The position numbers and the translations under genes were made by a program. The notes under the pieces were generated by a model. It did not search any database. It was not told the origin of the DNA and saw only the letters and a list, made by a program, of their open reading frames with translations. A stretch of 64,000 nucleotides of DNA from Acinetobacter suaedae (GTDB taxonomy: Bacteria > Pseudomonadota > Gammaproteobacteria > Pseudomonadales > Moraxellaceae). Position 1 is the stretch's first letter; each line of letters starts with the position of its first letter. Of this stretch, positions 19,801 to 27,761 are shown one piece after another. The stretch is from NCBI RefSeq assembly GCF_008630915.1, contig NZ_CP043909.1:1798001-1862000 (forward strand), in the 5' to 3' direction.

Positions 19801-20454
19801 GTGATTATGCTGTTGAACACTGTAAGAAATCAATTAAAGAAAACGGGCTGTGTTATCACATTGAGTTGTTTATGCTCAACATTTGCATTTGCTAAAGCAA
19901 TCGATTGCTCAAATCATCATGCGGAACTTCAAAGGATATGTTCTAAACAATATGAAGAACAAAGATTTAAACTAAATGATAAGTTTTTAACAGCTTATTT
20001 AGTAACAGATGCACCTGTGCAACTTTTACATGCAACCCAAGAAATGTGGTTGCGTCAGCTACAACAATGCAAATCTAAAACGTGTTACTTACAACAGTTT
20101 GATGCTCGCATAGATGACTTGAACTTTTATACATCAATTAATCAAACACTTACGCAGCACTATCTAAAATATGAACACGGCGATCTAGCTAAGCAACCTG
20201 TGCACATCCAAATTCACCAACTCGATAAAGACCGCCTCAAAATCGAAGGAACTGCCTATCGCAGCCCAAACAATCGACTAGAAACACAAACGATGTCTTT
20301 ACTGGCGTATAGTACATCTGATCAAAAGAACCAGATCATCGACAACGAGAAAAAATGCCAGTATCAATTTGACTTTCAACGTGCCCTATTAGTGGTCAGA
20401 TCAGAACAAAAAGGTTGCGAACGCTTTACAGGTATTTATCGTTTATATGATTGA
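19801..20454 (+). CDS. Secreted hypothetical protein
   Basis: A 217-residue protein not recognised by function. The first codon at 19801 is GTG, with an ATG two codons later (19807). Residues about 14-32 form a hydrophobic signal peptide ending STFAFAKA. The mature part has Cys residues at intervals (DCSNHH, RICSKQY, QQCKSKTCYLQQFD, KKCQYQF, KGCERF), suggesting periplasmic disulfides. The segment with paired Cys and the W-x2-Q-L-x-Q pattern resembles small LprI-like periplasmic domains, but this is weak. It has its own terminator and converges on the dadA-type gene. Confidence 0.7.
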   Translation: MIMLLNTVRNQLKKTGCVITLSCLCSTFAFAKAIDCSNHHAELQRICSKQYEEQRFKLNDKFLTAYLVTDAPVQLLHATQEMWLRQLQQCKSKTCYLQQFDARIDDLNFYTSINQTLTQHYLKYEHGDLAKQPVHIQIHQLDKDRLKIEGTAYRSPNNRLETQTMSLLAYSTSDQKNQIIDNEKKCQYQFDFQRALLVVRSEQKGCERFTGIYRLYD

Positions 20455-20461
20455 GCAAACC

Positions 20462-20493
20462 AAAAGCCGATGTTTAAACATCGGCTTTTTTTT
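20462..20493. terminator. Bidirectional terminator
   Basis: The stem aaaagccgatgttt/aaacatcggctttt is a near-perfect palindrome followed by a T-run. It lies between the convergent secreted hypothetical and the dadA-type gene and can serve both. Confidence 0.85.
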
Positions 20494-20499
20494 TGAATT

Positions 20500-21744
20500 T
20501 TAGTTTGGAAACTTCTGTGAAATCTCTTCACTAATCAATACTGCTGTAGCAGCCGATAACGTCCATCCTAAATGACCATGCCCAGTATTATAGAATACGC
20601 GCGGCTGCTTTCCTTGTTTTACGACAGGCAACATATTCGGCATCATTGGACGCAAACCAGCCCAAGGCACAACATGTTCCGTTGAGATATCAAAGTTTTG
20701 ATTTACCCAATTGATTAAAGGCTGAATCCGATCTGCACGAATATCACGATTATAGCCATTAAACTCAGCTGTCCCTGCGACGCGGAATCGATCTGCGCCT
20801 AATCGCGAGGTGACGATTTTGGCACTCTCATCCAACAAACTTACCCAAGGTGCATTTTTGACACTTTGCTCATCTTTAAGTTGAACCGTGATCGAATAGC
20901 CTTTCACAGGATAGACATTAACACTATCACCTAGTAGATCCGCCAATTGATAACTTCCCACGCCACCACACACCAATACGAGATCAGCTTCAATTTTAGT
21001 GTGGACATCCGATTCTGGATGCATATTTTCTGAACTGTTTTTACATTGAATAAGGACTTTGTCATGCAAACATTTGACATCCACAACATCCAAACCAAAG
21101 CGATATTTAACTCCATATTCTTGTGTTTTTTCTGCCAAACCCACTGAATACTTGTGAATATCTCCCGTTGCATCTCCAGCTGTGTAATATCCACCATAAT
21201 AATCACCTGTCAAATTCGGCTCAATTGCCTTCATTTCCTCAGGTGTAATCGCATTCCGCTCTAACTTTCCTTCAACCAATACATCGTTGACCTTTTTCGC
21301 GATTTCAAAATCTTCTTTGGTATGATACATGTGCAGAATGCCACGTTTTTCCAAATCAAAAGAAATATTTTCTTTTTCTGCAATTTCAAATAAACGCTGT
21401 CTTGCCAATAAAGCTAGGCGTACGGTTTCAATGGTATTGGCTTTATAATCTTTGATATGAGTTAAAAACTCAATTAACCAACGATATTTGTGCAGACTGA
21501 ATGATGGATTGAGCAATAATGGTGCATCTTTCTTGCTCATCCATTTGATACCCTTGAGCACCGTTGCCTTTTGATTCCAAACTTCAGCATTACACGCAGA
21601 TAATTGCCCACCATTGGCGAAAGAGGTTTCCATTGCTGGAAATAGATGACGATCAATGACAGTGACTTGATAACCTAGCTTAATTAGTTCATAAGCAGAC
21701 GTTACACCTGTAATCCCCGCACCAATGACAACAACATGTGGCAT
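20500..21744 (-). CDS. dadA: D-amino acid dehydrogenase (DadA family)
   Basis: A 414-residue FAD enzyme of the DAO superfamily that deaminates D-amino acids, classically D-alanine, passing electrons to the quinone pool from the inner face of the membrane. The FAD motif is VVVIGAGITGVTSAYEL (residues 4-20). The DadA-typical ETSFANGGQLS, the ADLVLVCGGVGS region and the C-terminal NTGHGHLGWTLSAA are present. The start codon lies 7 bp after AGGAG. Its leader is a tandem glycine riboswitch, so its expression probably follows glycine, and it may act on glycine itself. No alanine racemase gene is adjacent. Confidence 0.88.
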   Translation of the reverse strand: MPHVVVIGAGITGVTSAYELIKLGYQVTVIDRHLFPAMETSFANGGQLSACNAEVWNQKATVLKGIKWMSKKDAPLLLNPSFSLHKYRWLIEFLTHIKDYKANTIETVRLALLARQRLFEIAEKENISFDLEKRGILHMYHTKEDFEIAKKVNDVLVEGKLERNAITPEEMKAIEPNLTGDYYGGYYTAGDATGDIHKYSVGLAEKTQEYGVKYRFGLDVVDVKCLHDKVLIQCKNSSENMHPESDVHTKIEADLVLVCGGVGSYQLADLLGDSVNVYPVKGYSITVQLKDEQSVKNAPWVSLLDESAKIVTSRLGADRFRVAGTAEFNGYNRDIRADRIQPLINWVNQNFDISTEHVVPWAGLRPMMPNMLPVVKQGKQPRVFYNTGHGHLGWTLSAATAVLISEEISQKFPN

Positions 21745-21787
21745 AGCAAACTCCTAGAAATGCAGAACATTCCTTAATGCATAAGCC

Positions 21788-22003
21788 CCATCTGTCATGG
21801 TACCTGAGAGTTTCGGCAGATGATTACCAATTAATCATTAAGCCTTCCCCTTCGGTGAGTGTATATCGTAGATCAGATTTTATAAATTTCTACAAATTGA
21901 GCACTGCTCTCCAGATTGTATGTCTATTATTACAGTCCTTCTGCCTGAGAGTTTCCGGGGTCGTTGCTCCTTCGGCGAGTTCAATGAAGAACCTCTCTCC
22001 CGC
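21788..22003 (-). ncRNA. Tandem glycine riboswitch (gcvT element)
   Basis: On the minus strand, two aptamers follow one another upstream of the dadA-type gene. Aptamer 1 (about 22003-21931) begins gcgggagagaggttc and contains gccgaaggagcaa and ggaaactctcaggca. Aptamer 2 (about 21916-21790) begins atctggagagc, contains caccgaagggg and gccgaaactctcaggta, and closes with cagat. These are the conserved cores of the cooperative glycine aptamers. The region between aptamer 2 and the ATG at 21744 is short and shows no clear terminator, so control may be at translation. Confidence 0.92.
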
Positions 22004-22113
22004 AATAATATTTATATCCCTTCTAAGCAATATATATGCCGTTTAAAAAAAAATCTATAAGAAAATCTTGTAAAAGTTTGTAGGTCAAATAGTAACGTCT
22101 AAATCAAACACAA

Positions 22114-22138
22114 AAAAGCAGACCAGTGGTCTGCTTTT
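22114..22138 (-). terminator. Terminator after the 22144-22635 gene
   Basis: An 11-bp stem aaaagcagacc/ggtctgctttt with loop agt lies just past the stop codon. On the minus strand it is followed by a T-run. Confidence 0.8.
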
Positions 22139-22143
22139 AAAAG

Positions 22144-22635
22144 TTAAAACTTCGCTTGCAAAATTTGTTCAGAAAATTGTCCCTTCCAAAGCTCACGTAA
22201 CGTTGGCAGATAAAATTTTTCACCAATCATCACTAGCTCTGCATCAATCAATGTATGGATCTCATGCATCAGAATATAATCCAAAGCAATCAAAGATAAC
22301 TGTGGCTGTGTTTGGGCGATATGTTTACGTCGAACTTGTGCTTTTTTAACTAGTTCATTGGCAAAATTCTTATCTTTATATGTCGTAATCGCGCTTAAAC
22401 GCAATTCGATAATCCCCCAACCCTCTAGTAGTTTTTTAAAAACCTCAAAATCTTTAGATGTTGCTTCCCAAGTTACATTTTCTAAATTATTGTCATCAGG
22501 CAAGACGGGTAACAATAAATCAGCTGTGCTTGGAAAAATTTTCTTTAAATTCAATAAAAACTTAACAGGATTTTCATGTGATAGACCAGAATATTGAATG
22601 TGGGTTTGGGTATCTGTTAAGAAAATATTAAGCAT
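22144..22635 (-). CDS. Hypothetical protein
   Basis: A 163-residue soluble protein that I do not recognise. It has no signal peptide or membrane segment and mixes hydrophobic and charged helices (EVFKKLLEGWGIIELRLSA, ANELVKKAQVRRKH). The one residue pattern of note is MHEIHTLIDAELVM near the C-terminus. It has its own good terminator and a plausible start at 22635, so it is probably a real monocistronic gene. It lies between the riboswitch leader and fumC without shared signals. Confidence 0.65.
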   Translation of the reverse strand: MLNIFLTDTQTHIQYSGLSHENPVKFLLNLKKIFPSTADLLLPVLPDDNNLENVTWEATSKDFEVFKKLLEGWGIIELRLSAITTYKDKNFANELVKKAQVRRKHIAQTQPQLSLIALDYILMHEIHTLIDAELVMIGEKFYLPTLRELWKGQFSEQILQAKF

Positions 22636-22701
22636 AATAAAACGTTGGTCTAGTCAATCAAACAGATATTGTACGCAGTTCACTTTATAAAAACCACTGA
22701 T

Positions 22702-22732
22702 AAAAATAGCCTTTCCTCATGAGAAAAGACTA
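22702..22732 (-). terminator. Terminator after fumC
   Basis: On the minus strand tagtcttttctc/gaggaaaggcta forms a stem (with two G-U pairs) followed by ttttta. On the plus strand the same positions are mismatches, so it is oriented for fumC. Confidence 0.65.
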
Positions 22733-22749
22733 CTTTGCACCACGAGATA

Positions 22750-24144
22750 CTATTTACTATTTGGCGACACCATATTTTCTGGTTTCACCACTTCATCAAA
22801 TTGTGCCTCAGTGACTAAACCAAGTTCAACCGCGACCTGTTTTAAGGTTTTATTTTCTTTATAAGCTGTTTTCGCGACTTTTGCTGAATTCTCGTAACCA
22901 ATAACAGGGTTTAAAGCGGTTACCAACATTAAAGAGTTATGAAGGAAATAATCTATCTTCTCTCGATTTGGCTCAATACCAATTGCACAATGATCATTAA
23001 AACTATTACAAGCATCACCAAGCAGCTGAATAGATTGCAATAAGTTATACGCAATGACGGGCATAAACACATTTAACTCAAAATTGCCTGATGCTCCCGC
23101 CACATTGATTGTTGTATCATTCCCTAAGACCTGAGCCACAACCATCGTCATTGCTTCGCTTTGAGTTGGATTGACTTTTCCAGGCATGATACTTGAACCA
23201 GGTTCATTTTCTGGTATGCGAATCTCGCCAAATCCGCAGCGTGGGCCACTCGCTAGCCAGCGAATATCATTGGCAATTTTATTTAAACTTGCAGCTAATG
23301 TTTTCAAGGCGCCCGAAGCAAATACCGCAGCATCACGCCCAGCCAAAGCTTCAAACTTATTTGGTGCAGTCACAAATGGCAAGCCAGTTAATTCAGCTAA
23401 TTGCGCTGCTGCTTTGACTGCATAATCTGGATGTGCGTTCAAGCCAGTGCCTACAGCTGTACCGCCTAGAGGAAGTTCATATAAACCCGCAAGTGCTTGA
23501 TGCAAACGCTTTAAGCCATGCTCTAATTGAGAAACATAGCCGCTAAACTCTTGCCCTAAAGTTAAAGGTGTCGCATCTTGCAAGTGGGTCCGGCCAATCT
23601 TGACTATGTCGTTAAATTCTTCAGATTTACGCTGTAGAGTCTGTTTTAATTGCTCAACAGCAGGAATTAATAACTCATTGATTTGCAGACTTGCTGCCAC
23701 ATGAATCGCTGTTGGAAACGAGTCATTGGTTGATTGAGCACGATTGACATGATCATTTGGATGTACTGGCTTCTGCGCACCGAGTGTTTGACCTAATTTT
23801 TGGTTCGCAATATTGGCAATCACTTCATTACAGTTCATGTTACTTTGCGTACCTGAACCTGTTTGCCATACAACTAATGGGAATTGAGCATCCCATTGAC
23901 CAGCGATCACTTCTTCAGCTGCATCAACAATATATTGGCTTAAATCTTCTGGGAGTTGTTTTAATTCTGCATTGGTGATAGCTGCGGCTTTTTTTACTAA
24001 CCCCATTGCTCGAATCATCGCGCGTGGTAAACGCTCCTGACCTATTTTGAAGTTCTGTAAACTTCGTTGCGTTTGCGCACCCCACAAGGCTTCATTGGGA
24101 ACTTCAATTTCACCCATCGTATCGTGTTCAATTCGCATTTGCAT
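22750..24144 (-). CDS. fumC: Class II fumarate hydratase
   Basis: A 464-residue iron-independent fumarase of the TCA cycle. It has [15 protein letters not shown] at the N-terminus, the substrate motifs [12 protein letters not shown] and [10 protein letters not shown], and the superfamily signature [15 protein letters not shown]. The first ATG (24144) has AGAGG about 8 bp before it; a second ATG two codons in is also possible. The gene appears monocistronic, with its own terminator. Class II enzymes resist superoxide, which fits an aerobic organism. Confidence 0.96.
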   Translation of the reverse strand: MQMRIEHDTMGEIEVPNEALWGAQTQRSLQNFKIGQERLPRAMIRAMGLVKKAAAITNAELKQLPEDLSQYIVDAAEEVIAGQWDAQFPLVVWQTGSGTQSNMNCNEVIANIANQKLGQTLGAQKPVHPNDHVNRAQSTNDSFPTAIHVAASLQINELLIPAVEQLKQTLQRKSEEFNDIVKIGRTHLQDATPLTLGQEFSGYVSQLEHGLKRLHQALAGLYELPLGGTAVGTGLNAHPDYAVKAAAQLAELTGLPFVTAPNKFEALAGRDAAVFASGALKTLAASLNKIANDIRWLASGPRCGFGEIRIPENEPGSSIMPGKVNPTQSEAMTMVVAQVLGNDTTINVAGASGNFELNVFMPVIAYNLLQSIQLLGDACNSFNDHCAIGIEPNREKIDYFLHNSLMLVTALNPVIGYENSAKVAKTAYKENKTLKQVAVELGLVTEAQFDEVVKPENMVSPNSK

Positions 24145-24295
24145 AAAACAACCTCTGCTCTATTTGGTTAAAGTTCTCACGGGCTGAAGCAAATAGATGC
24201 TTTGGCTAGCGAAATCAGAATCAATCCATGACGGATTTTTGATTAGCTTGACCATTATCGTAGAACAATCAAAATATGTAAATAAGAATCATTAT

Positions 24296-25303
24296 CTAGT
24301 TTCCTTTTAGCGTATTGAGATAAAAACGCCACTCATCCTCTAACATTTGGGTCAAAGACCGCTTTGGTTCCCAATTAAGGACCTGCTTCGCCTTCTCAAT
24401 ATTTGCACCTAATCTTGCTAGCTCTTGATGTTGATAAACCGCAGGCTGAACACGTATCTCAGCTTGTGTAACTTTCGCAATTTCATCTAATAAGGTTTGG
24501 ATCGAAGTCAATTGTTTATGTGCAAGGTTAAATGCTTCTAAGCAGCTATTTTGTGTTTCTAACCAATTCATCGTCATCATTACAGCTTCACAGACATCTA
24601 ATACATGCAAGAAACTGCGCTCCACAGTTCCATCATCAGTTTCTGCTTGATTCTGTAAATCGATACATTCTCTTTGCAATGCTGCAACTTGTAATGCTAA
24701 AGGGACAATGTTTTTAGGTAATTGAACGACATACTCACCGAGTACTCCATGTTCAAATGCACCTACAATATTAGATAAACGTAGGTTTACGATTTTCCAT
24801 TCATGGTCAACTTTATAGGTATCTGCAATAATATCTTCAACCATTTGCTGAGATCGGATATAAGGGTTCGGATAACTGTAATTAAACGCAGTCTCCTCTG
24901 AAAGCAATGCATCAGACTGTCCATAAACTGCAATACTGGACAAGTTCACGAGTTGTCGAACACCCATACGCTGCATCGCTCTGAGTAAACTCATAATACA
25001 ACTTACATTATCATTGTAATATTCAAGCGGTTTTAAGGTAGATTCTTCAAGTGATTTAAAGCTAGCAGTATGTATGACGGTGTCGATGGAATATTGTTCA
25101 AACACTTTATTGAGCGCTGGCGTATTTCTGACATCTAATTTTGCAAATGGGATATACATCCCTGAAATATATTCAAGTCGTTCCAAGGTTTGTAACGTTG
25201 AATTCGCTAAATTATCGACAATAACAATCTCTTTTCCATGAGCCAGCAAACTCAAAGCAATATGTGAACCGATAAAGCCTAAACCACCTGTCACCAAAAT
25301 CAT
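24296..25303 (-). CDS. GalE-like NAD-dependent sugar epimerase, catalytic Lys replaced
   Basis: A 335-residue extended short-chain dehydrogenase. The NAD motif is VTGGLGFIGSHIA (residues 4-16), and the middle carries VNLSSIAVYGQ (catalytic Ser). The following helix reads NPYIRSQQMVED where GalE enzymes have YxxxK, so Tyr is kept but Lys is Gln. The family otherwise resembles UDP-glucose 4-epimerase (HTASFKSLEESTLKPLEYY at about 80-98). Without Lys the usual hydride chemistry should be weak, so either the substrate differs or the protein is non-catalytic. It is divergent from tusD, with 63 bp between them. Confidence 0.75.
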   Translation of the reverse strand: MILVTGGLGFIGSHIALSLLAHGKEIVIVDNLANSTLQTLERLEYISGMYIPFAKLDVRNTPALNKVFEQYSIDTVIHTASFKSLEESTLKPLEYYNDNVSCIMSLLRAMQRMGVRQLVNLSSIAVYGQSDALLSEETAFNYSYPNPYIRSQQMVEDIIADTYKVDHEWKIVNLRLSNIVGAFEHGVLGEYVVQLPKNIVPLALQVAALQRECIDLQNQAETDDGTVERSFLHVLDVCEAVMMTMNWLETQNSCLEAFNLAHKQLTSIQTLLDEIAKVTQAEIRVQPAVYQHQELARLGANIEKAKQVLNWEPKRSLTQMLEDEWRFYLNTLKGN

Positions 25304-25366
25304 TGTATAATTACCTTCTTTTTTAATTATGTCCGCATCATTCGCCTACATGACCGTGAATATTCA

Positions 25367-25735
25367 ATGAGTACATTACTGCTAATTACCTCCGCACCAA
25401 CTTCTGTCATGGCTTGGCATGCATTTGGTCTGGCACAAGCATTACACAATATGCGTGAAGAATTTCGTGTCTTCTTTTACCAAGATGGAGTTCAAGTTGC
25501 GAATGATTTACAGTGGTTTCCTGATGATCAGCGCAACCTAAAACAAGAATGGCAAAAGCTTGGCATTCGACTCCCTGTCTGTGTCAGTGCTGCCCTTGCC
25601 CGGGGTATCACCGATGCGAGCAATGCACAACGCCATTCTCTCCAACACCATAACTTAGCCCATGGCTTTGAGCTAGTCGGTCTTGGCGAACTTGCTGATG
25701 CAGTGCAAGATTGTTCTCGCTTAATTCAATTTTAG
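25367..25735 (+). CDS. tusD: Sulfur relay protein TusD (DsrE family)
   Basis: A 122-residue DsrE-fold subunit of the TusBCD complex, which passes persulfide sulfur toward MnmA for 2-thiouridine formation in tRNA wobble positions. The active Cys is in IRLPVCVSAALARGI (Cys72; E. coli Cys78). FRVFFYQDGV is the conserved strand. It is the first gene of a four-gene tus operon; tusC follows after 43 bp. The order tusD-C-B-E differs from enterobacteria, where tusE is elsewhere. Confidence 0.9.
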   Translation: MSTLLLITSAPTSVMAWHAFGLAQALHNMREEFRVFFYQDGVQVANDLQWFPDDQRNLKQEWQKLGIRLPVCVSAALARGITDASNAQRHSLQHHNLAHGFELVGLGELADAVQDCSRLIQF

Positions 25736-25778
25736 TTTAAGTTATTTAATAGAGTGTTGCTTTTAAAAGGTATATTGT

Positions 25779-26129
25779 GTGAAATCTGTACTCGTCATCC
25801 TAACGCAGCCCAATTTAACCAGTTTGCAAATCAACGAAAGTTTATCTGCAACTATGGTTTTAGCAACCTTTGGGATTTCTGTCAAAGTATTATTAAAAGA
25901 TGCTGCACTCAGCTTACTCAATGATCAGCTTACTTTTGATTCTATTCAGCATGCCTTTAAAATTGCCTCAAATATGGTGGAAAGTTTCGAGTTTTATGAT
26001 TTAACCCCCTTGTTCATCGAAACAAAAAATCAACAACTCGAGATTGTTCAGAACTCAGAACAAGAGATTGAGTTTATTGAACTCAATCCCGAGCTCATCC
26101 AATCATTTGATCACGTACTGTATTGGTAA
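25779..26129 (+). CDS. tusC: Sulfur relay protein TusC
   Basis: A 116-residue DsrF-like subunit of the TusBCD heterohexamer. It shares the DsrE-like fold pattern (LVILTQPNL, MVLATFGISVKVLLKD) and ends with the hydrophobic IQSFDHVLYW. The family is short and diverged, so the assignment leans on position between tusD and tusB. The start codon at 25779 is GTG, and 9 bp separate the gene from tusB. Confidence 0.8.
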   Translation: MKSVLVILTQPNLTSLQINESLSATMVLATFGISVKVLLKDAALSLLNDQLTFDSIQHAFKIASNMVESFEFYDLTPLFIETKNQQLEIVQNSEQEIEFIELNPELIQSFDHVLYW

Positions 26130-26138
26130 GGAGCCATA

Positions 26139-26423
26139 ATGAAAGAAGCTACACTTTTTTTGATTCAAGCCCCTTATCTTCATATTGAAAAAATATGCAA
26201 AGATTTAACACAAATGGCTCAGGCAAATGACCATATCGTTATGATGAGTGATGCTGTATTGGGTATCAATCATATGATCATTGAGACGTACCCTAATTTA
26301 TATTGTTTAGAAAGTGACTCTGCTTTATTGAGTGATGACTTAAAAACACGTGTAAAGTGCATTGATTACGCTCAATTTGCTCAGCTTGCATTACAGTTTA
26401 AACGCTGTATTAGCTTGAAATAA
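26139..26423 (+). CDS. tusB: Sulfur relay protein TusB
   Basis: A 94-residue DsrH-like subunit, the smallest of TusBCD. It begins KEATLFLIQAPY and contains HIVMMSDAVLGI, typical of the family, and the C-terminal VKCIDYAQFAQL. A GGAG lies just before the ATG. Identification relies on size, fold pattern and operon position. Confidence 0.8.
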   Translation: MKEATLFLIQAPYLHIEKICKDLTQMAQANDHIVMMSDAVLGINHMIIETYPNLYCLESDSALLSDDLKTRVKCIDYAQFAQLALQFKRCISLK

Positions 26424-26457
26424 CATCTTTCAATTTGAAATACACTTAGGCTATTTT

Positions 26458-26769
26458 ATGCAATTAGATTTAGATCAAGACGGTCATTTAGTTGATTACA
26501 CGATTTGGAATCATGATGTAGCGCAAGTATTAGCGCAGTCTCTAGATTTAGAATTAACTGAATGGCATTTCGAAGTACTTCAAGCGGTTCGTCAGTTCTA
26601 TCAACAGTTCGGACATTCACCTGCAACTCGACCACTGATCAAGTTTTTAATGAAAACTGTCAGTCCAGAAATTAATAATGCTGTTTTACAACAAAGATTC
26701 AATACAGGTTTAGTCGCTCGTCATCTAAGCCGTTTGGCTGGCGTTCCTAAACCTGCAAATTGTTTATAA
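26458..26769 (+). CDS. tusE: Sulfur relay protein TusE (DsrC family)
   Basis: A 103-residue DsrC-type sulfur carrier that accepts persulfide from TusBCD and hands it to MnmA. It has the conserved DGHLVDYTIWNHDVA and FYQQFGHSPATRPL motifs, and ends GVPKPANCL with the penultimate Cys (Cys102) required for sulfur transfer. Only this C-terminal Cys of the DsrC arm is present, as expected for TusE rather than sulfite-reducing DsrC. It ends 5 bp from the convergent EamA-type gene. Confidence 0.92.
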   Translation: MQLDLDQDGHLVDYTIWNHDVAQVLAQSLDLELTEWHFEVLQAVRQFYQQFGHSPATRPLIKFLMKTVSPEINNAVLQQRFNTGLVARHLSRLAGVPKPANCL

Positions 26770-26774
26770 TTTTC

Positions 26775-27638
26775 TTAAGCAAATTTTTTAGCACAAGCAA
26801 CACAGGCAATCACAGCAACCGTAACTGCAAACATCGTTATACTGACATGTTCATGTAATAAAACAGCTGCGATTGCCAATCCGAATAGCGGTTGCAATAA
26901 CTGTAACTGCCCCACTGCAGCAATCCCTCCTTGAGCTAAGCCTTTATACCAAAAGAAAAAACCAATCAACATACTAAATATTGAGACATAAATTAGACCT
27001 AACTTTGCTGACCATGAAATATCAGCAAAACTGTTTGGCATATATAACCATGAGATCCATAGCATTACAGGTAGAGTTAAAAGTAGTGCCCAACAGATTA
27101 CTTGCCAGCCGCCTAAATGCTTTGAAAGCCGCCCCCCTTCAGCATAGCCAAAGCCACAAAGTAAAATCGCCAACACCATGTAAAAGTCACCATAATGAAA
27201 TAACCAACTCTTGGTTTGAACTAACATATAGCCAAAGACTAAAGCGGCCCCCAAAATTGCAAAAAGCCAAAATTTTTGGCTCGGTTTTTCTCCCCCCCTC
27301 ACCACACCAAAAATAGCGGTCGCTAATGGCAATAACCCAATGAAAACAATGCTATGTGCTGCACTCACATATTGCAAAGCGAGTGCTGTAAAAAGTGGAA
27401 AGCCGACAACGACACCGATCGCAACATAAAACAATGGTAGCCAATCTACTCGTTTTGGGAACTTCTGCTGCAACAACACCAATAACAGCACTGCAAAAAG
27501 ACCAGCAATTGCAGCCCTTGCAGCAGTTAAGAAAGTAGGACTAAATCCAAGTACAGCAACACGTGTGGCTGGCAAAGAGCCAGCAAAAATCATGACCCCG
27601 ACAAGTCCATTTACCCATCCATTATTGAAATATTTCAT
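26775..27638 (-). CDS. EamA/DMT-family transporter
   Basis: A 287-residue inner-membrane protein with about ten hydrophobic segments in two EamA repeats (about 5-135 and 150-285). Such proteins usually export amino acids, nucleosides or other metabolites; the substrate cannot be told. It is divergent from a MocR-type regulator over a 114-bp region with inverted repeats, so it is probably that regulator's target. Confidence 0.85.
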   Translation of the reverse strand: MKYFNNGWVNGLVGVMIFAGSLPATRVAVLGFSPTFLTAARAAIAGLFAVLLLVLLQQKFPKRVDWLPLFYVAIGVVVGFPLFTALALQYVSAAHSIVFIGLLPLATAIFGVVRGGEKPSQKFWLFAILGAALVFGYMLVQTKSWLFHYGDFYMVLAILLCGFGYAEGGRLSKHLGGWQVICWALLLTLPVMLWISWLYMPNSFADISWSAKLGLIYVSIFSMLIGFFFWYKGLAQGGIAAVGQLQLLQPLFGLAIAAVLLHEHVSITMFAVTVAVIACVACAKKFA

Positions 27639-27702
27639 TTAAACTCTCCACATCTATATGAAGAATTTAAACTGTGTTATGGTAGATCCACCATACACAA
27701 TC

Positions 27703-27747
27703 CAGTACAATTCCAAATAACTGTACTGTATATATTAACAATACAGT
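27703..27747. promoter_or_regulatory. Inverted repeats between the EamA gene and the MocR regulator
   Basis: cagtaca (27703-27709) and tgtactg (27722-27728) form one perfect inverted repeat. An overlapping actgtat (27725-27731) and atacagt (27741-27747) form a second. The shared ctgta core, repeated in phase and close to the regulator's start at 27762, suggests an operator for the GntR-type HTH. This is inference. Confidence 0.45.
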
Positions 27748-27761
27748 TTAATATGATCGCA

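Noticed and set aside
21777..22046. Plus-strand open frame of 89 codons over the riboswitch
   Set aside because: It is antisense to the conserved glycine aptamer cores, and its composition does not look like a protein.
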